Shown: positions 29,961 through 42,989 of the stretch, one piece after another
How the letters are laid out: each line of letters begins with the position of its first letter
How positions within the stretch are numbered: position 1 is the stretch's first letter
NCBI RefSeq assembly: GCF_009739465.1
Contig: NZ_WHOM01000033.1
Span: 1-53,081, forward strand
Reading direction: 5' to 3'
From: Streptomyces apocyni
GTDB taxonomy: Bacteria > Actinomycetota > Actinomycetes > Streptomycetales > Streptomycetaceae
DNA length: 53,081 nt
Notes under the pieces: generated by a model
Told to the model about the DNA's origin: nothing
The model's input: the letters and a program-made list of their open reading frames with translations, nothing else
The model's database searches: none
Translations under genes and position numbers: made by a program

Positions 29961-30839
29961 ATGGCCGGCAAGCGGAGTGAGGACGACGTGAGTGAGCAGA
30001 GGCAGGAGGGACAGCCGAGGCGGGAGAAGCGGTCCGTGGGTCCGGACAGGTCCGCGGGCGGCCCCGAGAAGCACGGCAAGGCCACCGCCAGCGCCGTGCA
30101 GTCCGTAGACCGTGCCGTGACCGTCCTGGAGATCCTCGCCGAGCGCGGCGAGGCAGGCGCGTCCGAGATCGCGGACGCGCTGGAGGTGCACCGGTCCACG
30201 GCGTTCCGGCTGCTCGGCGTGCTCGAGAACCGTGGCCTGGTCACCCAGTCCCAGGACCGCGGCAAGTACTACCTGGGGGCCGGGGTGCTGCGCCTCGCGG
30301 GCGCGGCCGCGGTGCGCCTGGACATCTCCCAGGAGGGCGCCCCGGTCTGCCGCGACCTCGCCGACGAGCTGGGCGAGACGGTCAACATAGCGGTGCTGGA
30401 CGACGACGCCGCGGTCAACATCATGCAGGCGCGCGGCTCGGCTTCCGTCACGGCACAGAACTGGCTGGGCCGCCGCACCCCGCTGCACGCCACCTCCAGC
30501 GGCAAGGTGCTGCTCGCCTATCTGCCGCCGACCCTGCGCGAGGGCCTGCTCGCCCGCACCCTGCCACGGTTCACCGACCACACGGTGACCGGCACGGCGG
30601 CGCTGCGGGCCGAACTCGAAGCGGTGGTGGAGCAGGGGTACGCCCTGGCGATGGAGGAGCTGGAGGTGGGACTGACCTCGGCGGCGGCGCCGGTGCGCGC
30701 GCACGACGGGAAGGTGATCGGCGCGATCAGTGTCTCCGGGCCCGTATACCGCCTGACCGAGGACCGCCTAGAGGAGCTCGCCAAACGCACGGTCGTGGTG
30801 GCGGCGGACCTGTCCCGCCGGATGGGGTACGGCTTCTGA
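29961..30839 (+). CDS. IclR-family transcriptional regulator
   Basis: 292 aa. A 40-residue charged N-terminal extension precedes the winged helix-turn-helix (about 45-105: SVDRAVTVLEILAERGE...IADALEVHRSTAFRLLGVLENRGLV) and the C-terminal effector domain with TPLHATSSGKVLLAYLP. IclR proteins usually repress neighbouring catabolic genes until a small ligand binds. ATG 29961 has GCGGAG close upstream. Candidate targets are the adjacent palindrome and the half-sites at 30992-31050. Confidence 0.92.
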   Translation: MAGKRSEDDVSEQRQEGQPRREKRSVGPDRSAGGPEKHGKATASAVQSVDRAVTVLEILAERGEAGASEIADALEVHRSTAFRLLGVLENRGLVTQSQDRGKYYLGAGVLRLAGAAAVRLDISQEGAPVCRDLADELGETVNIAVLDDDAAVNIMQARGSASVTAQNWLGRRTPLHATSSGKVLLAYLPPTLREGLLARTLPRFTDHTVTGTAALRAELEAVVEQGYALAMEELEVGLTSAAAPVRAHDGKVIGAISVSGPVYRLTEDRLEELAKRTVVVAADLSRRMGYGF

Positions 30840-30886
30840 ACGACTCCCGTCGAGACGGATAGCGGACACACGAGTCGGAGACACAA

Positions 30887-30922
30887 GCGACGCGGGGCCA
30901 GCTGGGGCTGGCCCCGCGTCGC
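30887..30922 (+). terminator. terminator after the IclR gene
   Basis: GCGACGCGGGGCCAGC (30887-30902) and 30907-30922 form a perfect 16-bp stem with a TGGG loop, 47 bp after the stop. It isolates iclR from the downstream operon. Confidence 0.85.
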
Positions 30923-30985
30923 TGTGGTGTCCGACGCGTTTCTCCCCCGCCTCCAGACCATTTCCCCGGGCTTGACGCCGCCCCC

Positions 30986-31050
30986 TTGACGGCACGATGC
31001 GGCGTTCTCACTATGTCTCTCATAGCGCAACGCATCGTGCTGTGCGCAAC
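30986..31050 (+). promoter_or_regulatory. promoter/operator of the demethylation operon
   Basis: TTGACG (30986) is a possible -35. GCACGATGC (30992-31000) pairs with GCATCGTGC (31032-31040). Inside it, 31017-31031 read on the minus strand gives GTTGCGCTATGAGAG, resembling the half-site GTTGCGTAT of the palindrome at 29841. GCGCAAC recurs at 31025 and 31044. This suggests the same IclR protein acts here; footprinting data are not available. Confidence 0.5.
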
Positions 31051-31067
31051 ATCGGGAGGTGGGGGCC

Positions 31068-34639
<3,572 letters not shown>

Positions 34640-34683
34640 TTCCTGATCGCCCCCCTTGCCCGTCTCTCGCCCGGGAGGCCCTG

Positions 34684-35838
34684 ATGTCCCCCACCTTCGA
34701 TGTGATCGTGATCGGCCTCGGCGGCATGGGCAGCGCCGCCGCGCACCAGCTGTCGGCGCGCGGTGCCCGCGTCCTGGGCCTGGAGAAGTTCGGCCCGGTG
34801 CACCGCCGGGGCTCCAGCCACGGCGGTTCGCGGATCACCCGCCAGTCGTACTTCGAGGACCCCGCGTACGTGCCGCTGCTGCTGCGCTCCTACGAGCTCT
34901 ACGAGCGTCTTGAGCGGGAGAGCGGACGGCGGATCGCCGCCCTGTGCGGCGGGGTGATGCTCGGCTGCCCGGACAGCAGAGTGGTCGCGGGCTCCCTGCT
35001 GTCCGCCGAGAAGTGGGGGCTGCCGCACGAGCTTCTGGACGCTCCGGAGATCCGGCGGCGCTTCCCCACCCTGGCCCCGGGCGACGACGAGGTCGCGCTG
35101 TACGAGGCGCGGGCCGGTCTGCTGCGCCCGGAGAGCACCGTCGCCGCCCAGCTGCAACTCGCCACCCGCGCGGGGGCCGACCTGCACTTCGACGAGCCGG
35201 TCACCCGCTGGGAGCCGTACCGGGATGGCGTACGGGTGCACACGCCCGACGACACGTACACCGCGGGCCAGCTGGTGATCTGCCCGGGGGCCTGGGCGCC
35301 GGGGCTGCTCGCCGACCTGGGGGTGCCGTTCGCCATCGAGCGGCAGGTCATGTACTGGTTCCAGCCGACCGGCGGAGTGCGTCCGTACGCCCCCGAACGC
35401 CACCCCGTCTACATCTGGGAGGACGCCGCCGGAACGCAGGTCTACGGGTTCCCAGCGCTCGACGGGCCGGACGGCGGCGCCAAGGTGGCCTTCTTCCGTA
35501 AGGGCACCCTCTGCACCCCCGAGACGATCGACCGGACCGTGCACGACGACGAGGTGGCGGCGATGGCGGCGCAGGCGGGGCGTCGACTGCCGTCGCTGCC
35601 CGGCGACTTCCTCCATGCGGCGACCTGTATGTACACCACCACACCCGATGAGCACTTCGTGATCGCCCGGCATCCGGCACACCCCGAGGCGGTGACCGTG
35701 GCGTGCGGGTTCTCCGGGCATGGCTTCAAGTTCGTGCCGGTCGTCGGGGAGATCCTCGCCGACCTGGCGCTGCGGGGCACCACCGAGCACCCCATCGAGC
35801 TGTTCCACCCGTCACGGCTCACCGCCGCACCTGTCTGA
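34684..35838 (+). CDS. monomeric sarcosine oxidase / N-methyl amino acid oxidase (MSOX/MTOX family)
   Basis: 384 aa. FAD motif [13 protein letters not shown] (7-19), [12 protein letters not shown], and C315 in [14 protein letters not shown], the exact residue number and context of the covalent-FAD cysteine of monomeric sarcosine oxidase. [11 protein letters not shown] closes the family signature. Would oxidise sarcosine to glycine, releasing formaldehyde and H2O2; N-methyltryptophan or pipecolate relatives are possible. ATG 34684 has GGGAGG upstream, 44 bp after the preceding stop. Confidence 0.88.
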   Translation: MSPTFDVIVIGLGGMGSAAAHQLSARGARVLGLEKFGPVHRRGSSHGGSRITRQSYFEDPAYVPLLLRSYELYERLERESGRRIAALCGGVMLGCPDSRVVAGSLLSAEKWGLPHELLDAPEIRRRFPTLAPGDDEVALYEARAGLLRPESTVAAQLQLATRAGADLHFDEPVTRWEPYRDGVRVHTPDDTYTAGQLVICPGAWAPGLLADLGVPFAIERQVMYWFQPTGGVRPYAPERHPVYIWEDAAGTQVYGFPALDGPDGGAKVAFFRKGTLCTPETIDRTVHDDEVAAMAAQAGRRLPSLPGDFLHAATCMYTTTPDEHFVIARHPAHPEAVTVACGFSGHGFKFVPVVGEILADLALRGTTEHPIELFHPSRLTAAPV

Positions 35839-35860
35839 ACGATGCGAGAGGCAGCCCCCC

Positions 35861-37138
35861 ATGACCACCACGCCGACCACGCCGACCACGCCCCTCTCTC
35901 CCCACCCTCCCGATTCGGCGGATTCGGCGGATTCGGCGGGTTCGGCGGGTCCGCCGAGTCTGATCGCGACGCTGCCCGGCCGTCACTACACCGATCCGGA
36001 GCTCTTCCGCCAGGAGCAGGAACGAATCTTCGAGTCCGTGTGGTTCTGCGCGGTGCGCGGCGCCGACCTCGACAAGCCCGGTGCCTTCCGTACCGTGCGG
36101 ATCGGCCGTGAGTCGGTCGTCGTCACCCGCAACCGCGCGGGTGAGCCGCGCGCCTTCCTCAACGTCTGCCGTCACCGGGGCGCCCGGCTCTGTCTGGAGT
36201 CGGCGGGCGAGGTGCGGCGGTCGCTGCAGTGCCCGTACCACGCGTGGACGTACGACCTGGACGGGAAGCTGATCGCGGCGCCCAACCTGGCCCAGCTCAC
36301 CGACGTCGACCGCACGCAGTACGGGCTGCGGCCGGTCCGGCTGCGCGAGTGGCTCGGCTATGTGTGGCTCTGCCTCGCCGACGAGCCACCGTCCTTCGAG
36401 GAGACGGTGATCGGCGCGGCCGTGGAGCGGCTCGGGGACGTCGCCGTCATCGACCGGTACGGGGTGGCCGGGCTCGCCCTCGGCAGGCGGATCAGCTACG
36501 ACGTACAGGCCAACTGGAAGCTGATCGTCGAGAACTTCATGGAGTGCTACCACTGCGCCACCATCCACCCGGAACTCACCGATGTCCTCCCTGAGTTCGC
36601 GGATGGTCTGGCCGCCCAGTACTACGTGGGACACGGCGCCGCGTTCGGCGACGACATCAAGGGCTTCACCGTGGACGGCAGCGCGGGCTTCGCACCACTG
36701 GACGGGATCGGCGCCGAGCTGGACCGCCGCTACTACGCGCTCACCGTGAAGCCGACGGTCTTCGTCAACCTGGTGCCCGACCAGGTGATCCTGCACCGGA
36801 TGTTCCCGCTCGGCCCGGACCGTACGGTCGTGGAGTGTGACTGGCTGTACGCGCCCGAGGTCGTCGCGTCCGGCGCGGACCTGTCCGGCTCGGTGGAGCT
36901 CTTCCACCGGGTGAACGCGCAGGACTTCGCCGCGTGTGAGCGCACGCAGCCCGCGATGAGCTCGCGCGCCTACCGGGACGGCGGGGTGCTGGTGCCGTCC
37001 GAGCACCACATCGGGGCGTTCCACCAGTGGGTGCGCGAGCACATCAGCTCTGTGCCGAAGTCTGTGGCGAACTCTGAGCCGGGCTCTGAGCCGAGCTCTG
37101 TGCCGTCGTCGGGCGCTTGTACATCCGCGTCGCCGTGA
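35861..37138 (+). CDS. Rieske non-haem iron oxygenase alpha subunit, glycine-betaine demethylase type
   Basis: 425 aa. Rieske ligands C103-x-H105 (NVCRHRGARLC) and C124-x2-H127 (CPYHAW). Mononuclear iron ligands H231 and H236 in ENFMECYHCATIHPEL, a form shared by GbcA, choline monooxygenase and stachydrine/carnitine enzymes. With dimethylglycine- and sarcosine-oxidase genes alongside, glycine betaine N-demethylation is the best guess. No reductase domain, so it likely uses the ferredoxin and reductase at 28189-29801. Oddities: a Ser/Ala/Asp repeat near residues 18-30 from 9-bp repeats, and a C-terminal SxPx-repeat tail shared in DNA with the convergent gene. Start is set by GAGAGG upstream. 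Confidence 0.82.
   Translation: MTTTPTTPTTPLSPHPPDSADSADSAGSAGPPSLIATLPGRHYTDPELFRQEQERIFESVWFCAVRGADLDKPGAFRTVRIGRESVVVTRNRAGEPRAFLNVCRHRGARLCLESAGEVRRSLQCPYHAWTYDLDGKLIAAPNLAQLTDVDRTQYGLRPVRLREWLGYVWLCLADEPPSFEETVIGAAVERLGDVAVIDRYGVAGLALGRRISYDVQANWKLIVENFMECYHCATIHPELTDVLPEFADGLAAQYYVGHGAAFGDDIKGFTVDGSAGFAPLDGIGAELDRRYYALTVKPTVFVNLVPDQVILHRMFPLGPDRTVVECDWLYAPEVVASGADLSGSVELFHRVNAQDFAACERTQPAMSSRAYRDGGVLVPSEHHIGAFHQWVREHISSVPKSVANSEPGSEPSSVPSSGACTSASP
35912..35956 (+). repeat. 9-bp tandem repeat in the oxygenase N-terminus
   Basis: GATTCGGCG x3 followed by GGTTCGGCG and a degenerate fifth unit; adds DSADSADSAGSAG-type residues before the conserved domain. Confidence 0.9.
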
Positions 37139-40100
37139 TCTCGCCGTGCACCGTCTCGCCGTCCGGGTCCTGCTGCGGCAGCCCAGGACGGAGGTGCTCC
37201 TCCACGCTGATGTACTTCAGGCCCGCGCGCAGATCCGCGTCGTTCCGCAGCCGGATGACCAGCGGGAACTCCGCGAGCGCCGTGGTGTCGAACAGGCCGG
37301 TGGTGTACAGGAGCTGGACACCCAGCGCGTCGGACACCGCGCGCTGGAGCTCCAGCAGGTAAGTGGCGTTGGCCCGGCCGATGGGGTTGTCCAGGAACAG
37401 CGTGCCCGCGTGGCGGTGCTTGTCGCGGCCCCGGTCGTTGCTGCGCAGGGCGGCCATCGTGCAGTACAGGGCGATGGCGGCGGTGAGCAACTGGCCGCCG
37501 GAGAAGACGTCGCCCATCTGTCCGACGGGCACCCGTTCGGCGCGCAGCACGGCGTCCGGCTTGAGGATCTCGACGGATACGCCCCGTGGCTCTAGTGCCG
37601 CCTGGACGCCCCTGAGCAGCAGGGACATCCCGTCGCGGCGCCCCTCTCCGTAGGCCGCCGCGGTGTTCTTGCGGACGGCGGCGCGGGTCGCCTCGTCGAC
37701 GACCTCGCCGAGGCGTTCGGTGAGGGTCGCCTGGTCGGGTTCCTCGAAGCGGATGCGCAGGAACTCCTGGCCTGACCACTCGCCCAGGCCTTCGGGGAGG
37801 CGAGACAGTCGCTGCGCCGAACGCAGGGTTGCCAGCGCCGTCTCCACCAGGCCGCGCAGCCGGGCGACGATACTGTCGCGGTTGCGCTCCAGCTGTTCCA
37901 GTTCGTCGGTGAGCACCCGCAGGCGGGGGGCGAACGCCTCGGCCCACTTGTGTGCGTGCTCGGGCAGGGCGGCGGCGGGCAGTTCGCGGATCTGCTGGCG
38001 GGCCGGGGTGCGGACCTGCTCGTAGCGGGTGGAGTTGGCGTACCGGACCAGGACGTCGCTGCTCTCGCGTACGGCGGCTTCGGCGGCGGACAGGTCGGCG
38101 GCGCAGCCGCGCAGGGACCGCCGGGTCTCGGCGGCGGACTGGCGGGCCTCCTCCAGGGTGCCCGGGTAGGGCTCGGGCGCTTCGGGCTCGTCGTCCGTGT
38201 GGTCACGGAGCAGGTCGCGCAGGAGGGCGGCGGTCTCGTCGAAGCCGCCCGCCGCGTCCTCGGCGGCGCGGTGTGCCGTCAGGAGGTCGGTGTGTGCCTC
38301 CTTCGACTGCTGGAGGGCCTCGGTACGGGTGGCGAGTTCGGCGGTGGCGGTACGCAGCAGGGTCTGGGCGTGCTCGGCGTCGGCCGGGACCAGGTCGTCG
38401 GGCAGCTCCGTGTGCGCCTCGCCGTCCTCGGGGGCGTGCCGCTCGGCCTCGCCGCGGAGTCGGCCGAGCTGCTCGCTCGCGGTGGAGGCACGGGTCTCCA
38501 GCATCTGCACCAGGGTCTCGGCACGGGCTGCGGCGCCCTGACGCGAGGGGCTGTCGGCTCCGTCCGGGCCCTCGAGGAGCTGGGCGGCGCGGGTGCGGAC
38601 CTTGTTGCTGAGCCGGTCGAGCTGGGCGAGTGCGGCGCTCTCGTCGCTCTCGGCGCGGGCCTGTTCGGCGCGCAGGTCGGCGCCGACGCCGACCTTCTCG
38701 TACAGCTGGGACGCGGCGCGGTAGGCCTCGCGCAGGGTCGGCAGGGCGGTGCGCGGGGCGCCGCCCTTCTCGGCGGTCTCTTCCCTTTCGGGGGTCTCTT
38801 CGGCGATCTCCTCGGGCGCGCCAGCGATCTCGGCGCGCTCGGCGCGGAGCGCGCGGGCGGTACGGCGGGCGTCGTCCGCGGCGCGCTGGGCGGCGCGGCG
38901 GTCCTCGTCGGCGGCCCTGGCGCGCTCCAGGCAGGACTGGGCCTTGGCCTCGGACTCGACGGCGTCATCGGCCAGTTCGCGCAGCTTGACCTGCCATCCG
39001 GCGCGTTCACGCAGCCGGAACGCCAGTCCGGCGAGGGCGTCGGCGGCCCGGCGGGCGCGCTGGGCGGCGTCCCCCCGCTCGTCCCGTACGCGCGCGGCGT
39101 CGGCGGCGGCCTCGTCGGCCTCGGCGCGTGCGGTGCGAGCCTCGACCAGTTCGGCCTCGGCTTCCTGGGCGAACGCGCGCGTCGTGTCGGCGGCCGTGGC
39201 GAGTTCGGCGAGGCTCCCGGCCGGACAGCTCGCCCGCCAGGAGGCGAGCCGGGCCGCGAGCTCGCGGTCCTTGCCCAGGCGGGTGGCGAGCGCCCGGATC
39301 TCCTCGTCGCGCAGGGTGGCCCGGGCCCGCAGGGCGTGGCGCTCCTCATCGGCGGCGTGCTCGTCGTGCATCGCTGGGTTCGGCGGTACGAGAAAGACGT
39401 CCCCGTCGCCCGCGCCGGGGCCCGGGGTGGGGGCGAGCAGCGCGGCGGCGGTGCCGACGGCCACCGTGGAGCGGGGCAGCAGCGCGGCCTCGTCCAGGAC
39501 CTCGCGGGCGCGGGCGTGGGTCGCGGGGTCGGTGATGACGACGCCGTCGACCAGTTCGGGTCGGGCGGCGAGCACGCGCGCGTGGTCGGCCGGGTCGACG
39601 GCCTGCGCGAGGTAGCGCCAGCCGGGCAGGGCGGGAATGCCGTGCTCGCCCAAGTACTCGACGGTGGCCAGCACATCGGGCCCGGGTGGCAGCAGCCCGC
39701 CGTCACCCAGCGCGCCGAGGATGCGGGCGTCGTCGGCGGCGGCCGTACGCAGCTCGAACAGCTGCCGCTCGGCGGAGGCCACGCCCTGCTCGAGTAGCTC
39801 ACCCAGTTCGTCGGCGTAGCGGTCCAGTTCATCGGCGGTGAGGGGACTGTCCGGGCCGGGCCGGGCGGGACGGTGCCCGGGTGCGGCGCCGTCGCCACGG
39901 CGGTGCGCCGACGGCTCCTGGCCGGTTTCGGCGTCCGCGTTCGCGTGCCCGGCCGCGGCGTGCGGGCTCGCGGAGTGGGCGTCGCCGTGCTCGTCCCCTG
40001 AGCGGGCCGCCCCGCGACCGGACGCGCGACCGGACGACGGCAGGCTCAGGAGTTCGGCGAGGCGTTCTTCCGCGGCGAGTGCCTCGGCGGTGCGGCGCTC

Positions 40101-41879
40101 CGCGTCGTACGCCTGCTCGGCGGCCGTCGCGGCGTCCGCGGCGCGGGCCGCGGTGAGCTCGGCGCGGGCCTCGGCGGCCGCGGTCTCCCTGGTGCGCTCG
40201 GCGGCGGTACGGGACACCTCGCGGGCGGCGTCCCACGCGGCGACCGCGGTCTGCTCGGCGTCACTGGCGGCCAGCGCGGCACGGGCCGGGTCGGCGTCCG
40301 GGGCCACGTCGTCCAGCCAGCCCGCGCGTACGGCTTCCGCGGTCTCCTGCTCGACCTCGGTCAGGCGCTGGCGCAGATGACCGCTCTCGCTGCGGGCCCG
40401 CTGCGCCTCGGTGGCCGCGGCCGTGGCGTCGCGGTGCGCCGCCTCGCCCGCCTCCTGGAGTACGGCGGACCGCTCCTCCTCCTCGTTGGCGAGGCGCTCG
40501 CCGTCCGCCGCGGCCGTGTGCAGCGCGCGTACGAGATCGGCGGCGGCCTTCGCCCTGGCGGCAAGCGCGGGCGCCGCGTCCCGCTCGGCCTCCCGGATGG
40601 CGGCGGCCACCCGGGCCGCACGATCGGCGGCGGCGCGGTGGCGGAGTACCGCCTCGGCGGCCTGCCACGCGGCGTGCAGGGTGCGCGCGTCGGCGAGTTC
40701 GCGCTTCTGCGCGGCGGCCGACTTCTCCGCGGCGGACAGGGCCAGGGACGCGTTGCGGTAAGCGAGTTCGGCGGCGATCAGCGCGCTCTGGCCGCGGGTC
40801 CGCTCGGCCTCGGTGACGGTGTGCGCGGCGTCGGTGACCCGCTGGGCCAGGTCGGTGGCGCGGGCCCGCTCCTGGGCGGCGCGCGCGGAGAGCCTGCGGG
40901 ACAGCGTCCGGGTGCGCCGCTCGGCGCCCGCGTGCACCTCACGCGCGCGTGTCCGCGTCTGGGATGCCTCCACGATCCGCCCGAGCAGGTCCACCGATCC
41001 CGCGGTGAAGTCGCGTTCCGCGATGAGCTCCGCGCGCCGCCCCAGTTTGTTGCCGAAGCCGCTCACCAGGTCGGCGAGCCCGTCGGTGTCCCGGGTGTCG
41101 GTGACGGCACGCAGCAGCAGGTCGGTGAAGTCGGAGTCCTTCTTGACCGCGAAGAGCCCGGCCGCCTCGCCCTCGTCGGCGTTCATCTCCCGCTGGTAGC
41201 GGAAGAGTTCGGGGTCAAGGCCCACCTCGCCGAGGTGCTCGTTCCAGCGGTCGTGGATCTCCTCCCAGTGGACCTCGAGATGCGGGTACGCCTTGCCCGC
41301 TTCGGTGAGCGCGTCCCTGAAGCCCTTCATGGTGCGGCGGCGCCCCTGGGCCCCGGACACGCCCTCGGCCGTCGGACGTACCGCCGTGGACTCGGCCACC
41401 GGCAGGTTGTCCAGGCTCATTCCGGGGCCGGGACGCAGCGAGTACCAGGCCTCGGCGAACTTCCGCGGATCGCTGGAGACCTGCCGCCCCCGCCACTCGC
41501 TCACCTTGCCAACCACCACGCACTCGCCGGTCAGGGTGTGCTGCCACTCCAGGGCCACATGCCCGCAGTCGTCGGCGAGCAGGAACTTGCGCAGGACTCC
41601 GGAGCTGGCGCCGCCGAGGGTGTTGCGGTGGCCGGGCAGCATCACCGAGAAGATCAGCTTGAGCAGTACGGACTTCCCGCCGCCGTTCTCCAGGAAGAGC
41701 ACCCCGGCCGGGGCCGGGCGGCGCGGCGGGCCGGTCGGCTCGTCCTCGAAGAACTCCGCCTGGGTGGGCGCGGGGTTCGGCACGGCCGGGCCCACTCCGC
41801 GCAGGTCAAGCACGGTGTCGGCATAGCGCGCACCGGCTGGGCCGATGGAGTAGAGGCGGACCCGGGACAGCTCGTACAT
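37044..41879 (-). CDS. SMC/MksB-like (JetC-like) coiled-coil ATPase
   Basis: 1611 aa. Head halves sit at both ends: Walker A ENGGGKS (64-70) near the N-terminus; ABC signature FSGGQ (1459-1463) and Walker B TLFLDN (D1497, N1498) near the C-terminus. The usual catalytic Glu after the Asp is Asn here. Two long Ala/Arg/Glu coiled coils flank a globular, hinge-like part (about 695-830). This is the layout of SMC, MukB and MksB proteins, which fold DNA as dimers. Downstream partner of MksE- and MksF-like genes. The C-terminal AQSS repeat tail overlaps the oxygenase gene by 95 bp. ATG 41879 has only a weak ribosome site. Confidence 0.78.
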   Translation of the reverse strand: MYELSRVRLYSIGPAGARYADTVLDLRGVGPAVPNPAPTQAEFFEDEPTGPPRRPAPAGVLFLENGGGKSVLLKLIFSVMLPGHRNTLGGASSGVLRKFLLADDCGHVALEWQHTLTGECVVVGKVSEWRGRQVSSDPRKFAEAWYSLRPGPGMSLDNLPVAESTAVRPTAEGVSGAQGRRRTMKGFRDALTEAGKAYPHLEVHWEEIHDRWNEHLGEVGLDPELFRYQREMNADEGEAAGLFAVKKDSDFTDLLLRAVTDTRDTDGLADLVSGFGNKLGRRAELIAERDFTAGSVDLLGRIVEASQTRTRAREVHAGAERRTRTLSRRLSARAAQERARATDLAQRVTDAAHTVTEAERTRGQSALIAAELAYRNASLALSAAEKSAAAQKRELADARTLHAAWQAAEAVLRHRAAADRAARVAAAIREAERDAAPALAARAKAAADLVRALHTAAADGERLANEEEERSAVLQEAGEAAHRDATAAATEAQRARSESGHLRQRLTEVEQETAEAVRAGWLDDVAPDADPARAALAASDAEQTAVAAWDAAREVSRTAAERTRETAAAEARAELTAARAADAATAAEQAYDAERRTAEALAAEERLAELLSLPSSGRASGRGAARSGDEHGDAHSASPHAAAGHANADAETGQEPSAHRRGDGAAPGHRPARPGPDSPLTADELDRYADELGELLEQGVASAERQLFELRTAAADDARILGALGDGGLLPPGPDVLATVEYLGEHGIPALPGWRYLAQAVDPADHARVLAARPELVDGVVITDPATHARAREVLDEAALLPRSTVAVGTAAALLAPTPGPGAGDGDVFLVPPNPAMHDEHAADEERHALRARATLRDEEIRALATRLGKDRELAARLASWRASCPAGSLAELATAADTTRAFAQEAEAELVEARTARAEADEAAADAARVRDERGDAAQRARRAADALAGLAFRLRERAGWQVKLRELADDAVESEAKAQSCLERARAADEDRRAAQRAADDARRTARALRAERAEIAGAPEEIAEETPEREETAEKGGAPRTALPTLREAYRAASQLYEKVGVGADLRAEQARAESDESAALAQLDRLSNKVRTRAAQLLEGPDGADSPSRQGAAARAETLVQMLETRASTASEQLGRLRGEAERHAPEDGEAHTELPDDLVPADAEHAQTLLRTATAELATRTEALQQSKEAHTDLLTAHRAAEDAAGGFDETAALLRDLLRDHTDDEPEAPEPYPGTLEEARQSAAETRRSLRGCAADLSAAEAAVRESSDVLVRYANSTRYEQVRTPARQQIRELPAAALPEHAHKWAEAFAPRLRVLTDELEQLERNRDSIVARLRGLVETALATLRSAQRLSRLPEGLGEWSGQEFLRIRFEEPDQATLTERLGEVVDEATRAAVRKNTAAAYGEGRRDGMSLLLRGVQAALEPRGVSVEILKPDAVLRAERVPVGQMGDVFSGGQLLTAAIALYCTMAALRSNDRGRDKHRHAGTLFLDNPIGRANATYLLELQRAVSDALGVQLLYTTGLFDTTALAEFPLVIRLRNDADLRAGLKYISVEEHLRPGLPQQDPDGETVHGEITATRMYKRPTTAQSSAQSPAQSSPQTSAQS
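37047..37106. repeat. 12-bp x5 minisatellite shared by two convergent gene ends
   Basis: Five tandem 12-bp units (GCTCTGTGCCGA and variants). Read on the plus strand they encode an SVPK/SVAN/SEPG/SEPS/SVPS tail; on the minus strand they encode an AQSS-type tail of the ATPase ending at 37044. Both reading frames stay open because 12 is a multiple of 3. Confidence 0.92.
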
Positions 41880-41905
41880 GGCGGGGACTCTCGTCGTCAG
41901 TCTGA

Positions 41906-41960
41906 GGGCGGGAAGCGGGGAGGCGGGAAGCGGGGAGGCGGGGAGGCGGGGAGCGGGAGG
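41906..41960. repeat. G-tract tandem repeat between mksE-like and mksB-like genes
   Basis: At least seven GGG/GGGG tracts separated by 3-4 bases (units such as AGGCGGG and AAGCGGGG) on the plus strand. Capable of forming G-quadruplex DNA; the operon transcript would carry the C-rich strand. Confidence 0.8.
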
Positions 41961-41980
41961 TTGTGGTGGTGAGCTGGGGC

Positions 41981-42883
41981 TCAGGGCTGCTCTGTTGTGG
42001 CGTGGAAGGGCAGTCCGGCGCCGGCGACCAGCTCCAGGTCCTCGCCGTCGTGGGCGGGCAGGAGGCTCGCGGTGCCGTCGGTCACCGGGACGATGCCCAG
42101 CTCCAGCAGCTCGGCCATCGCGGCGCTGCCCGCCAGGTCGCGGACCTGTAGCTGGTAGCGGGCGGTGGTGCGGTAGGTCCCCCCGGAATCGTCGCCGGTG
42201 CGCTGCAGGAACCCGGAGTCGGTGAGAAAGACGGCGGCCTTGCCGACGATGCCGGTGGTGGAACCCGCCAGGCGGCGCGCGTCCTTGGTGGCACCGGTGG
42301 CGCTGCGCCGGGCCCAGATCCGCCAGCCCGCCTCAAGCCCGGGGGCATCGGAGGCGGGGTCGGTGTTCTCGCCCTGTTCCTCGGCGCGCTCTTCGAGGCG
42401 GCGGCAGGCCTGGCGGACGAACGCGTCGACGCCGTTGACGGTGACGCGTCCGATGTAGCCGTCGTCGGCGAGGTCCTCGGGGCGCGGGAAGGCCATGGCG
42501 GCGATCGCGAGGTGGGCGAGGCCGTGCAGGAAGCGGTCGGCCGCGTCGGACGAGGCGCGCCGGGCGTAGTCGCCCATGCGGACGGCGAACACGGAGTCCT
42601 CGGCGGCGGTCACCGCCATGCCCGCGCGCGGGGACACCTCCAGGACGACGAGTCCGAGCCCGGTGGCCACGGCGTCCGCGAGCCGGGCGAAGGGCGCGTC
42701 CTCGCGGTAGCGGCGCAGCAGTTCGGTGTACTCGGCGTCGCGGGCGGGCTGGAGTTTGGGCTGGAGTCCGAAGGAGACCAGCCGCGCGGCGTCGGCGGCG
42801 TCGGCGGGAGTGACGGGGGCGGGGGCCGTGGGGCGGGTCTCCGGTTCGCTCCACGCGGCGGTGTCTGCGTGGTGGTCGGTCAC
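41981..42883 (-). CDS. MksE-like (JetB-like) subunit
   Basis: 300 aa, soluble. No catalytic motif. Helical N-terminus (ADAARLVSFGLQP...YTELLRRYREDAPFARLADAVATGLGLVVLEVSP) and a second half with DSGFLQRTGDDSGGTYRTTARYQLQVRDLAG, which looks like a winged helix. Size, composition and position between the MksF-like and ATPase genes suit MksE/JetB (KITE-type) proteins, but no signature is decisive. GTG 42883 follows AAGGAG. Confidence 0.6.
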   Translation of the reverse strand: MTDHHADTAAWSEPETRPTAPAPVTPADAADAARLVSFGLQPKLQPARDAEYTELLRRYREDAPFARLADAVATGLGLVVLEVSPRAGMAVTAAEDSVFAVRMGDYARRASSDAADRFLHGLAHLAIAAMAFPRPEDLADDGYIGRVTVNGVDAFVRQACRRLEERAEEQGENTDPASDAPGLEAGWRIWARRSATGATKDARRLAGSTTGIVGKAAVFLTDSGFLQRTGDDSGGTYRTTARYQLQVRDLAGSAAMAELLELGIVPVTDGTASLLPAHDGEDLELVAGAGLPFHATTEQP

Positions 42884-42934
42884 GGGTTCGCTCCTTGCTG
42901 AGGTTCGGAAATCAGCCCGTCCAGGCTGCTGCGA

Positions 42935-42964
42935 CGGCTACGGCTCCGGCTTCGGCTTCGGCTG
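42935..42964. repeat. 6-bp tandem repeat x5
   Basis: CGGCTA, CGGCTC, CGGCTT, CGGCTT, CGGCTG in the 106-bp gap between the mksF-like and mksE-like genes. Not translated. Confidence 0.8.
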
Positions 42965-42989
42965 GGTCCGAGGCTGGGGAAGGCACCCA

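Noticed and set aside
29961..30839. GylR regulator of glpF-glpK
   Set aside because: It is 10 kb away and sits beside its own palindrome in the demethylation cluster.
37950..39797. 615-codon Gly-rich plus-strand frame
   Set aside because: Antisense to the SMC-type ATPase coiled coils.
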